Below are positions 34,662-40,803 of a DNA stretch of 40,803 nt, one piece after another. Origin of the DNA: a bacterium (GTDB lineage: Bacteria; Verrucomicrobiota; Verrucomicrobiia; Limisphaerales; UBA8199); assembly GCA_021784555.1 (NCBI GenBank), contig JAJYHY010000028.1, forward strand, positions 1-40,803. Direction: 5' to 3'. The notes beneath the pieces are model-generated. The model was not told the origin of the DNA, searched no databases, and saw only the letters and a program-made list of their open reading frames with translations. Position 1 is the first letter of the stretch. Every line of letters starts with the position of its first letter. The position numbers and the translations under genes are program-made.

Positions 34662-35196
34662 CCGAATAACCTTCTGGCCGGAGCTCCTGCGCTTCGAGGA
34701 AGTGGCGGTGTCGCACTCAGATACCGGCAGGAGCATCCGGTTCTATTACACCGCTCCGCTGCTTGAGATGCGCGACAAAAAGTTCATCGGCTACTCACCC
34801 CTCGAGATACACCGGGAGCAAGACCTGCGTCTGGAGGAATTGGACAGGAACTCCGTTTTCAACATCCTGGCCGCGCTGGAGGGAAGCTTCAGAATTGACT
34901 TTTACCTAAGGTGTTACGGAAGGAAAAAGGATGACCTCTCCAGGTTTTTTCGAGCCCTCTACAAGACACGGGGGGACAAAATCTCCTTTGAGGAGGACAT
35001 CCTGGAAGCTTGGCGAAACCACATCCCCGCAGTGAAGTTTCTACTCTCCGAGCTGAAAGGCGCGTTCCGCTATCGCCACTGGCTTGCCCATGGTCGGTAC
35101 TGGATGCCAAAATTGGGGAAGAAGTACGATTTTTCATCCGTTTACCTGCTGGCACAGGCCGTCCACGCCAATTGCGGCCTGCTAAGCTTGAAATAA
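34654..35196 (+). CDS. HEPN-like protein, candidate RNase
   Basis: A 180-residue mainly helical protein. Residues 69-105 (NILAALEGSFRIDFYLRCYG and a following SRFFRALYKTRG) and 115-176 form long helices. The second contains R139-Y-R-H-W-L-A-H146-G-R-Y-W, matching the R-x(4-6)-H motif that forms the composite active site of HEPN ribonucleases. HEPN proteins are frequent toxins in toxin-antitoxin and abortive-infection systems. No signal peptide or membrane helix is present. The start overlaps the 34116-34661 stop by 8 bases. HEPN assignment rests on one motif and the helix pattern, and activity is unproven. Confidence 0.7.
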   Translation: MGDRITFWPELLRFEEVAVSHSDTGRSIRFYYTAPLLEMRDKKFIGYSPLEIHREQDLRLEELDRNSVFNILAALEGSFRIDFYLRCYGRKKDDLSRFFRALYKTRGDKISFEEDILEAWRNHIPAVKFLLSELKGAFRYRHWLAHGRYWMPKLGKKYDFSSVYLLAQAVHANCGLLSLK

Positions 35197-35244
35197 CGGA
35201 TTGTATGGGGGCCATAAAGGCGCCAGACTGTCACTCGAAGGATA

Positions 35245-36081
35245 ATGAAAACGAAGGTCGCGCAAGGGTCTGTGGGTGCATTCGTTCGAATGGCCCGGCG
35301 TAGATGGAGATGGCGTCTTCTGGCGGCTATGGCGGGAGTGTTCGCCCTGTTCATCGCGCTCGGTCTGCGCAACGGAGAACCGCCCGAACCGCGCTATAAT
35401 GGGAAAGCGCTGTCCTTCTGGATCAGGGACTGGTACTACCCGCTGCCTTTTCCGCAGCCTCTACGAGCCAGCCCGGCGCTCTACCGCACGTACGCGCAGG
35501 AGAGCCGCAAGTACGCCCAAGAGCGGCAAGAGGCCGAGGATGCCGTTCGCGCCCTTGGAACCAATGCCGTTCCCGCACTCTGTCGGTTGGTCAGGGTGAG
35601 GGATTCCCAACTGAAGGCGCTTCTCGGCAAGAGCCGTGCCGCGCAATGGCTTCTCAAGAGAGGCGTCTTCCGTCAGTGGCTCGAACCGGCGTGGGTGAAA
35701 AACAGAACGGGTGCCCAGTTATTGGGAACTTTGGGGCCAGCCGCCAAGGGTGCGGTTACCGACCTGCTTCACTGCTTTGAGACCAATCCCGATGAGGAGA
35801 GCCGGCGTTGCGCGGCCGTTGCTCTCGGCGCAATCGGCCCCGGGGCGGCAGCGGTGGTTCCGGCATTGACGCGTGTGTCCATTGTTAACCCTGGCCTGCT
35901 CCACATAACGGCGCGGCATGCCTTGATCTCAATCGGTTCAGCCAGAACCAACGGCCTGCCGGTGGCGTTGCGCTACCAGAATGTCACCAACCGGAACGAA
36001 AAAATGCGCTACCTTATGACCATCGACGTTGTGGACCCCACGGCCATTTACGGCAGCGGCAGCGCACCCTGGCCGCGCTAA
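35245..36081 (+). CDS. HEAT-repeat protein with N-terminal membrane anchor
   Basis: A 278-residue protein. After a basic stretch (ARRRWRWR) comes a single membrane helix (LLAAMAGVFALFIALGL, about 25-42), and the rest would lie outside the membrane. The block YNGKALSFWIRDWY is typical of a paralogous family common in Verrucomicrobiota. HEAT-type helical pairs follow (AVRALGTNAVPALCRLVRV, TGAQLLGTLGPAAKGAVTDL, AAVALGAIGPGAAAVVPAL). Such repeats bind other proteins; no enzyme activity is implied. The 3' end overlaps the convergent HU gene by four bases. It lies 48 bases after the HEPN-like gene but is probably unrelated. Confidence 0.75.
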   Translation: MKTKVAQGSVGAFVRMARRRWRWRLLAAMAGVFALFIALGLRNGEPPEPRYNGKALSFWIRDWYYPLPFPQPLRASPALYRTYAQESRKYAQERQEAEDAVRALGTNAVPALCRLVRVRDSQLKALLGKSRAAQWLLKRGVFRQWLEPAWVKNRTGAQLLGTLGPAAKGAVTDLLHCFETNPDEESRRCAAVALGAIGPGAAAVVPALTRVSIVNPGLLHITARHALISIGSARTNGLPVALRYQNVTNRNEKMRYLMTIDVVDPTAIYGSGSAPWPR

Positions 36082-36434
36082 GGAGCGGATCCTTCAGCGG
36101 ATCCTCGCTTAGGCCTGGCCCGGCGGGACCGGCTCGGAGAACCGGGCATGACGTTCAGCACTTGCGTGCGCATGTCCTGGCCCGGCTTGAATCTGACCAC
36201 ACACCGTTCGGGAATCGGCACGTCCTTGGCCGGCACGTTCGGGTTCCGTCCGACGCGGGCTTTTCGCAGCTTAACTTCAAAAACGCCGAAATTCCGCAGT
36301 TCCACCTTGTGGCCGTTCGCCAGCGCCCCGGCAATGCAGTCCAGCGTCTTCTGCACGATATCCAAGACGTCCTGTTGGACCATGCCCGTTTCGTTGCTGA
36401 TGCGAACCACCAAATCTCGTTTAGTCACAGTCAT
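36078..36434 (-). CDS. HU/IHF-family DNA-binding protein
   Basis: A 118-residue nucleoid protein. It opens MTVTKRDLVVRISNETGMVQ, continues VELRNFGVFEVKLRKARVGR and has the DNA-intercalating Asn-Pro arm tip in RNPNVPAKDVPIPE, followed by VVRFKPGQDMRTQVLNV. Residues 98-118 form a basic Ser/Arg tail (SPSRSRRARPKRG) longer than in E. coli HU, partly encoded by a GCGGATCC direct repeat. HU/IHF bends and compacts DNA and supports recombination and transposition. A good sigma-70 promoter lies directly upstream (36473-36501), and a nested palindromic element sits just beyond that. It is probably monocistronic. Confidence 0.92.
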   Translation of the reverse strand: MTVTKRDLVVRISNETGMVQQDVLDIVQKTLDCIAGALANGHKVELRNFGVFEVKLRKARVGRNPNVPAKDVPIPERCVVRFKPGQDMRTQVLNVMPGSPSRSRRARPKRGSAEGSAP

Positions 36435-36472
36435 AGGTATTAGGGTTAGATTTAGCGTCCCGTTAGTCTGAT

Positions 36473-36501
36473 TCTATAACTCTCTTGCAGCCAACGGTCA
36501 A
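36473..36501 (-). promoter_or_regulatory. Sigma-70-type promoter of the HU-like gene
   Basis: On the minus strand TTGACC (36501-36496) and TATAGA (36478-36473) are spaced by exactly 17 bases, 39 bases before ATG 36434. The left direct repeat of the composite palindrome (36509-36517) ends 8 bases outside the -35 box. Confidence 0.65.
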
Positions 36502-36508
36502 GCACAGA

Positions 36509-36658
36509 AATAGCATTAGGTGCGATCAAAAGTGTCGGTCAGGCGCGGGGTCAGTCCTCACTTTTTCCGCGGTGGAGGAAGGGAAGTGGCGGAAAAAGGC
36601 GCAGGACTGACCCCGGCGCCTTGCGTGCCCGACACATTTGATCGCACCCAATAGCATT
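36509..36658. repeat. Composite nested palindromes with 9-bp flanking direct repeats
   Basis: Outer arms GGTGCGATCAAAAGTGTCGG (36519-36538) and its inverse (36629-36648) match at 19 of 20 positions. Between them lies a complete copy of element P1 (36547-36614, copy B) on the opposite strand to copy A. AATAGCATT occurs directly on both outer sides (36509-36517 and 36650-36658), like a 9-bp target-site duplication. Confidence 0.9.
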
Positions 36659-36668
36659 TGTTCTATAG

Positions 36669-39173
36669 TCAGGCTTGATTGCCTGGATTAGACGTACTTG
36701 TAGCTGTGCCCCAGAAGCCACCCAGCGCTTGCCGGAGGCCGCCTGGCCGGCCAATGGGGCGTGGCCGCCACCACGCCGGAAATAGGCGCCGGTAGCGGGC
36801 ATGATTGAACCTGGAGTCGATGAGGAGGATAACGCCGCGGTCCGTTTCGGAGCGGATAACCCTGCCTGTCGCCTGCAGCACACGGTTCATTCCCGGGAAT
36901 GTATAAGCGTAGTCGAACCCCGTCCCGGAGCATTCCTCGAAATAGGCGCGGATCAAATCCCGTTCAAGACAGAGCTGCGACAGCCCAACGCCTACGACCA
37001 CGGCCCCGATCAGCCGCTCACCCGCCAAGTCGATCCCCTCGCCAAAAATCCCTCCCAACACGGCAAAACCCGCGAGTGTGCCCTCCCGCGGGGCGGCAAA
37101 AGCGGCCAGGAATTGTTCGCGCCCCGCTTCGGGCATGCCCGGCTCCTGCGAGAGAATCCGGATGCCAGGAAACAGCCTGCGGAACCGGTCTCGCACCGAA
37201 ACGAGGTATTGGTACGATGGGAGATAGACAAGGTAGTTCCCGGGCCGCTCCTGAACGAGCGCGCCAATCGCCTGGACCACTTGGTCCAAAGTCCGGTCAC
37301 GGGCTTTGAGACGAGTTTGAATTCCGCCGGCCACGAGCACGGCAAGGTTTTCCGGCGGAAAGGGGGAGGGAAGCCGCAGCAGGCGGTCCTCGGGGCTGCC
37401 GCCGAGCAAATCGCGGTAGTAATCGATAGGCGCAAGGGTCGCGGAAAAAAACACCGCGGCCTTGCCCCGCCGAAGGGCCTGGCCAAGCAGGAATGAGGGG
37501 TCCAGACAAAACAAACGCACCTTGATGGACGCGCGATGTTCGATAATCGTCGCGAATCGCTCGTCGTACAGCTCGCCGGCGCGGCAGAATGTGTTCAGCC
37601 GGAAATAGAGGCCGAGCAGCCTTTCGCGGAACTCCGCCGCCTGGTTTTGCGCGAGCCACCCCTCGGCCTCGTTCAGCGCCTGCTCAGCCAGCCGCACTAT
37701 TCCCGCCGGCAGCTCGCGCGTTGCGTGCGCCTCCTGGTTACCCGCCGCTGGCGCGCTTTGCGCGCCCCGGCGCGTGTCAAGCTCCGTGAGCTTCGGAACC
37801 GCCTGTGGCGAAAACAAGTCCAATTCCGCCGCCGGCTCGGCCGGTTCATGGCTGGGGACTTCGGGCGCAAGGCCGTTGCCGAGCCTTTTGAGAGCCGAGT
37901 TGAGCCTGCTCAGGGCCCTGGCGCAACGAGGAACAGCATTGCGGGTGGTGCGGCTCACCTCTGACACCTCGCTGCTGTCCAGGCCGGCGGAGAACATCTC
38001 ACGCGCGCGGTCCACCAGGTTGTGCGCCTCATCCACCAGGAAGGCGTAATCCGCCGGCTTGTCCGAAAAATGCCGGCGCAAATAGACCTTGGGATCGAAG
38101 GCGTAATTGTAGTCGCAGATGACCGCATCCACCCAGGAAGAAACATCCAATGAAAGTTCAAACGGGCAAACCTGATGCCGCTGGCCGGCCGCCTCAAGAA
38201 CCGAACGGTTTATGTCCATGCAGGCCAGCACCTCCCGCATCGCCGCTTTGCGCCGGTCATAGTAACGACTTGCCAGCGGGCAGATCTGAGTATCGCAGGG
38301 CTGGCCTTGGAGGACACAAACTTTTTCTTTCGCCGTCAAGGTGAGGCTCCGCAGCCGCAGCCCCGCGGCCCGCAACTCCGCCAAGGCCCTCTCCGCCACC
38401 GTCCGTCCGACGGTACGCGCCGTAAGATAGAAGATCCGCTCCAGCTTGCCTTCGCCCATCGCCTTCACTGCCGGAAACAGCACCGACATAGTCTTGCCCA
38501 CACCCGTCGGCGCCTCCAGGAACAATCGCCCGCCCTCCTTGATGCTACGGTAAACCGCTACCGCCATTTCACGCTGGCCCTGGCGGTAGCGGGAGAAGGG
38601 AAACGCCAGCAATTGGATGGAGGCGTCTCGGGCGGCTTGCCACCGCCGCTGTTCGCGCAACCACTCCAGGTATTCCGCTGTCAATGCTTCGAAGAATCCG
38701 CTCAACTCCTCGAACACAAACCGCTCAAGAAGCTCAGTCTGTTTGCCGCTCCTCAGCTCCAGATAGGTCAAACGCACGGCCACCTCACGCAGGCCCTCCT
38801 GATGAGCGTAAATCCAGGCGTAACACTTGGCCTGTGCCCAGTGAAGCGGGTCGGCCACTCCGTCCCAAGCCCTTTGCACCGTTTTTATCTCCTCGATCAG
38901 CGCCTCCTGCGGCTGAACCATCAGCCCGTCGATGCGACCCTGAACCCGCAGAACTAAGTCTTCCGTCTCAATGTCATGCGAAAGCGCGACCTCTTTGCGA
39001 TACCCGGCGGCGCGCGAGCGTTGCACCCACTGATGGCCCCGTATGCCCGCCAGCGAACGGTCACGCCCCACAAACTCGCGCTCCCCGCCCAATCCGCCCC
39101 GCCGCAAGACGAACTCAACCAACTCTCGCACCTGGACGGTGATGACCGGCTTAGACTCTGCGCTCAATGCCAC
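36669..39173 (-). CDS. PD-(D/E)XK nuclease - XPD/DinG-family helicase fusion
   Basis: An 834-residue protein starting at GTG 39173. Residues 1-180 form a Cas4/RecB-like nuclease: Asp82 in GRIDGLM, Glu95-x-Lys97 in ALIEEIKTVQ, and the Q-x3-Y motif in WAQAKCYAWIY. The superfamily 2 helicase follows with Walker A EAPTGVGKT (220-228), a four-cysteine iron-sulfur site at Cys286, Cys293, Cys298 and Cys336 (VCVLQGQPCDTQICPL, HQVCPFEL), DEAH at 381-384 (FLVDEAHNLVDRA), and motifs V-VI near the end (GEGIDLAGERLIGAVVVGVG, QATGRVIRSETDRGVILLID). XPD/DinG helicases unwind 5'-3'. The fused nuclease suggests a repair or R-loop role. The gene is far from other repair genes and probably stands alone. Confidence 0.9.
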   Translation of the reverse strand: MALSAESKPVITVQVRELVEFVLRRGGLGGEREFVGRDRSLAGIRGHQWVQRSRAAGYRKEVALSHDIETEDLVLRVQGRIDGLMVQPQEALIEEIKTVQRAWDGVADPLHWAQAKCYAWIYAHQEGLREVAVRLTYLELRSGKQTELLERFVFEELSGFFEALTAEYLEWLREQRRWQAARDASIQLLAFPFSRYRQGQREMAVAVYRSIKEGGRLFLEAPTGVGKTMSVLFPAVKAMGEGKLERIFYLTARTVGRTVAERALAELRAAGLRLRSLTLTAKEKVCVLQGQPCDTQICPLASRYYDRRKAAMREVLACMDINRSVLEAAGQRHQVCPFELSLDVSSWVDAVICDYNYAFDPKVYLRRHFSDKPADYAFLVDEAHNLVDRAREMFSAGLDSSEVSEVSRTTRNAVPRCARALSRLNSALKRLGNGLAPEVPSHEPAEPAAELDLFSPQAVPKLTELDTRRGAQSAPAAGNQEAHATRELPAGIVRLAEQALNEAEGWLAQNQAAEFRERLLGLYFRLNTFCRAGELYDERFATIIEHRASIKVRLFCLDPSFLLGQALRRGKAAVFFSATLAPIDYYRDLLGGSPEDRLLRLPSPFPPENLAVLVAGGIQTRLKARDRTLDQVVQAIGALVQERPGNYLVYLPSYQYLVSVRDRFRRLFPGIRILSQEPGMPEAGREQFLAAFAAPREGTLAGFAVLGGIFGEGIDLAGERLIGAVVVGVGLSQLCLERDLIRAYFEECSGTGFDYAYTFPGMNRVLQATGRVIRSETDRGVILLIDSRFNHARYRRLFPAWWRPRPIGRPGGLRQALGGFWGTATSTSNPGNQA

Positions 39174-39353
39174 AGCCCAAGTCTCCAGTCAAAGGCGCAC
39201 CGCCCAAGCTGGTGGCGTTTCCCCCGCGCGAGTCATAGCTGGCTGACGCCACGCGCCCAAGAACTTGGCCAAAACTGGCCTTGAGCTCCATTTTCTGAAA
39301 CTGGGCTGGGCCCTGGACGCCGTTTTCGGAAAGCGTGAGGTCAAGGGGCGCGC

Positions 39354-39593
39354 CTATTTTGCCGGCTTGGCCTTGCCGCCGCCTCCCTTTCTACCGGCGG
39401 TAATGAGAGTGCCGGTCACGACGCCCAGCGCGAAAAAGCCAAAGTACATCAGGGCCGCCGGCAGACTCCGCGCCTTGGTCAGGAGGGGGGGCATGGCGAG
39501 CTGGACCGTCTGGCGGTTATTCATGCCCATAAGAACCAAGAGCAGCAGAATGACCATCAGCAAGATCGTCTTGAGCAGCAGCTTTGTATTCAT
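39354..39593 (-). CDS. Small LapA-like membrane protein
   Basis: A 79-residue protein from ATG 39593 (MNTKLLLKTILLMVILLLLV), chosen because it starts at the first membrane helix; an upstream frame to 39638 adds only a basic lead. Two helices (about 5-22 and 44-63, AALMYFGFFALGVVTGTLI) flank a short loop with MNNRQTVQLAMP, the pattern of the lipopolysaccharide assembly protein A domain. A lysine/glycine-rich tail (RKGGGGKAKPAK) faces the cytosol. E. coli LapA works with LapB in LPS control; no LapB is adjacent. Function by family resemblance only. Confidence 0.65.
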   Translation of the reverse strand: MNTKLLLKTILLMVILLLLVLMGMNNRQTVQLAMPPLLTKARSLPAALMYFGFFALGVVTGTLITAGRKGGGGKAKPAK

Positions 39594-39684
39594 AGAAACG
39601 TTTCGCCCGACATTAGAGAATCGCCGGACAAGGCGCAAAGAAAATTTGGGCGGCGTCCGAGCTCCGAGCCTGCGGTGCCGGTGT

Positions 39685-40458
39685 TCAGGTGTTTCGCGCC
39701 GCGAGAATGGCCGCGCCGAGGGCGCCGGTGTATTGCGGCAGGGATGGGAGCTGAACGCGACGGCCTAGCGCCGTCTCCAACGCCCGGACCATTCCCGCCT
39801 GAAGGGCCACGCCGCCAGTGAAGCAAACCGGCTCGGCTATCATCCGGGCCGAGAGGGCGGCGACCCGCTGCGCAATGGCATTCTGCACTCCAGCGGCGAT
39901 ATCGGCGGGGGCAACACCCTCGGCCAATAGCCCAATGATCTCGGTTTCAGCGAAAACGACGCATACGCTGCTGATGACGGACGGTTTCCGGCTCTCCCGG
40001 CTCAATTCTCCCAGGGCCGCCAAGCCTACCCCTAGCCGCGTCGCCACCACCTCCAGAAATCGCCCGCTGCCGGCCGCGCAACGGTCGTTCATGGCGAAGT
40101 CGCGCACGCGGCCATCCCCCTCCAGGACAATCGCTTTGCTGTCCTGCCCGCCGATCTCAATAATTGTCTGCGCCTGCGGCGCTAAATAGCGGACGCCAAT
40201 GGCGTGGCAGGTGATTTCGGTGACGGTCGAGGTGGCGAATCCGAGGACGTTGCGGCCATAGCCGGTGGCGACAATGCGCCCGATGGCGGCGCCCTCCACG
40301 CCCGCTCCCTGGCAGGCCCGCTGAAAAAGGCGGCGTGCCAGCCGGTCCTGTTCGATGGCTTGGTCGGCGATCTCCGTGCCGACGATTTGACGCCGCTCTG
40401 AATCGAACAGAACAACCTTCGTTGACCGAGATCCCACATCGATGCCAGCGCAGATCAT
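39685..40458 (-). CDS. BcrA/BadF/BadG-family ATPase, 2-hydroxyacyl-CoA dehydratase activase-like
   Basis: A 257-residue ASKHA-fold ATPase from ATG 40458 (MICAGIDVGSRSTKVVLFDS). The phosphate 1 loop is GIDVGSRSTK, IIEIGGQDSKAIVL is the second ATP motif, and the dimer-bridging [4Fe-4S] cysteines sit in MNDRCAAGSGRFLE and SVCVVFAETE. VCFTGGVALQAGMV and YTGALGAAILA close the fold. These proteins use ATP to inject an electron into a dehydratase or reductase, such as 2-hydroxyglutaryl-CoA dehydratase or benzoyl-CoA reductase. The partner gene would be expected beyond the right edge or elsewhere. Oxygen-sensitive chemistry next to a caa3 oxidase genome suggests a facultative or microaerobic life, which is inference. 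Confidence 0.9.
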   Translation of the reverse strand: MICAGIDVGSRSTKVVLFDSERRQIVGTEIADQAIEQDRLARRLFQRACQGAGVEGAAIGRIVATGYGRNVLGFATSTVTEITCHAIGVRYLAPQAQTIIEIGGQDSKAIVLEGDGRVRDFAMNDRCAAGSGRFLEVVATRLGVGLAALGELSRESRKPSVISSVCVVFAETEIIGLLAEGVAPADIAAGVQNAIAQRVAALSARMIAEPVCFTGGVALQAGMVRALETALGRRVQLPSLPQYTGALGAAILAARNT

Positions 40459-40508
40459 GCCGAGAATGGTAGTGGCTTGGAGGCGGGCTGACAAGACCGT
40501 CGGGCGTC

Positions 40509-40576
40509 GGGGTCAGTCCTGCACCCTTTTCCGCCACTTCCCTCCCTTCGCCACGGCAAAAGTGAGGACTGACCCC
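40509..40576. repeat. Palindromic element P1, copy C
   Basis: The 12-bp ends GGGGTCAGTCCT / AGGACTGACCCC are identical to copies A and B. The inner stem (CTTTTCCG / CGGCAAAAG) has drifted slightly. Orientation is the same as in the Rieske gene. It lies upstream of the activase gene in non-coding DNA. Confidence 0.9.
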
Positions 40577-40640
40577 GCGCCCGCATAAGCCATGCGATTG
40601 AAACCTGGTAACTGCTCCGGCAAAGCTGCCAGACGCACGC

Positions 40641-40714
40641 GATAGGAGCGCGGACGCCCTCGTCCGCGTCTCCAGAAAGCCGCAATTGCGGACGAGGGCG
40701 TCCGCGCTCCTATC
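40641..40714. repeat. Perfect 27-bp inverted repeat (element P4)
   Basis: Arms at 40641-40667 and 40688-40714, starting GATAGGAGCGCGGACG, are perfectly complementary around a 20-base loop. Each arm also contains GCGGACG...CGTCCGC and can fold on itself, so two alternative structures are possible. It lies 64 bases from copy C of P1. Confidence 0.9.
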
Positions 40715-40803
40715 ACCACCCGACCAGTTACGAGACCTGAAGGGAACTTGCCCAGCGAGCCTTCTTTTGATTAATATCGCCGGTGATGAACCTGGCAAAT
40801 GCC

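Noticed and set aside
1..40803. CRISPR arrays, tRNA and rRNA genes, plasmid or phage origins
   Set aside because: No regularly spaced repeat-spacer array, cloverleaf or rRNA core sequence was found by eye on either strand; a small RNA gene could still be missed without a covariance search.

Overview
The window reads as chromosomal DNA of a GC-rich, heterotrophic, aerobically respiring bacterium, most likely a Verrucomicrobiota of the Pedosphaera/Limisphaera type. This is inference from gene content: a DUF4965-type glutaminase-like secreted protein, a giant two-propeller hybrid histidine kinase, RHS debris, HEAT-repeat membrane proteins, weak or absent Shine-Dalgarno sites, and many short palindromic repeats. 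No rRNA, tRNA or CRISPR array was seen.

Layout. 1-4980 is a gene-poor stretch with a partial hypothetical gene, a GYF/RDD membrane protein, and scattered toxin-antitoxin pieces (Phd, XRE and HicB antitoxins and a gutted PIN toxin) mixed with a 194-bp direct repeat and short tandem repeats. 4980-8880 (minus) holds a large secreted glutaminase-like protein, a secreted hypothetical protein, an unlisted 59-aa protein and a retropepsin-like protease. 9031-11778 is a RecQ helicase with an extra N-terminal domain. 11843-18128 is a tightly coupled respiratory operon (coxB, fused coxA-coxC, ctaG, a small membrane subunit, a Rieske protein, and cytochrome b fused to cytochrome c) that should carry electrons from quinol to oxygen. 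gltX follows. 19623-25664 (minus) is a two-component pair: a hybrid kinase broken by one in-frame TGA, and a sigma-54 activator with a damaged receiver domain. 25779-27675 is a graveyard: a gene tail, a frameshifted transposase and a truncated RHS gene. After an AMMECR1 gene, 28758-33870 (minus) is a myo-inositol catabolism operon iolB-iolC-iolD-iolE. Then come an overlapping two-gene cassette with a HEPN-like protein, a HEAT-repeat protein, an HU-like protein, a nuclease-helicase fusion, a small LapA-like protein and a BcrA/BadF-type activase.

The most unusual feature is a set of palindromic elements. One 68-69 bp family (ends GGGGTCAGTCCT/AGGACTGACCCC) occurs three times. One copy lies exactly in frame inside the Rieske gene. 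Another is nested inside a second palindrome, and the composite is flanked by 9-bp direct repeats just upstream of the HU promoter. A different palindrome supplies the last codons of cytochrome b. These look like mobile palindromes tolerated inside proteins, comparable in concept to Rickettsia palindromic elements. The best candidate for an undescribed protein system is the 34116-35196 gene pair.
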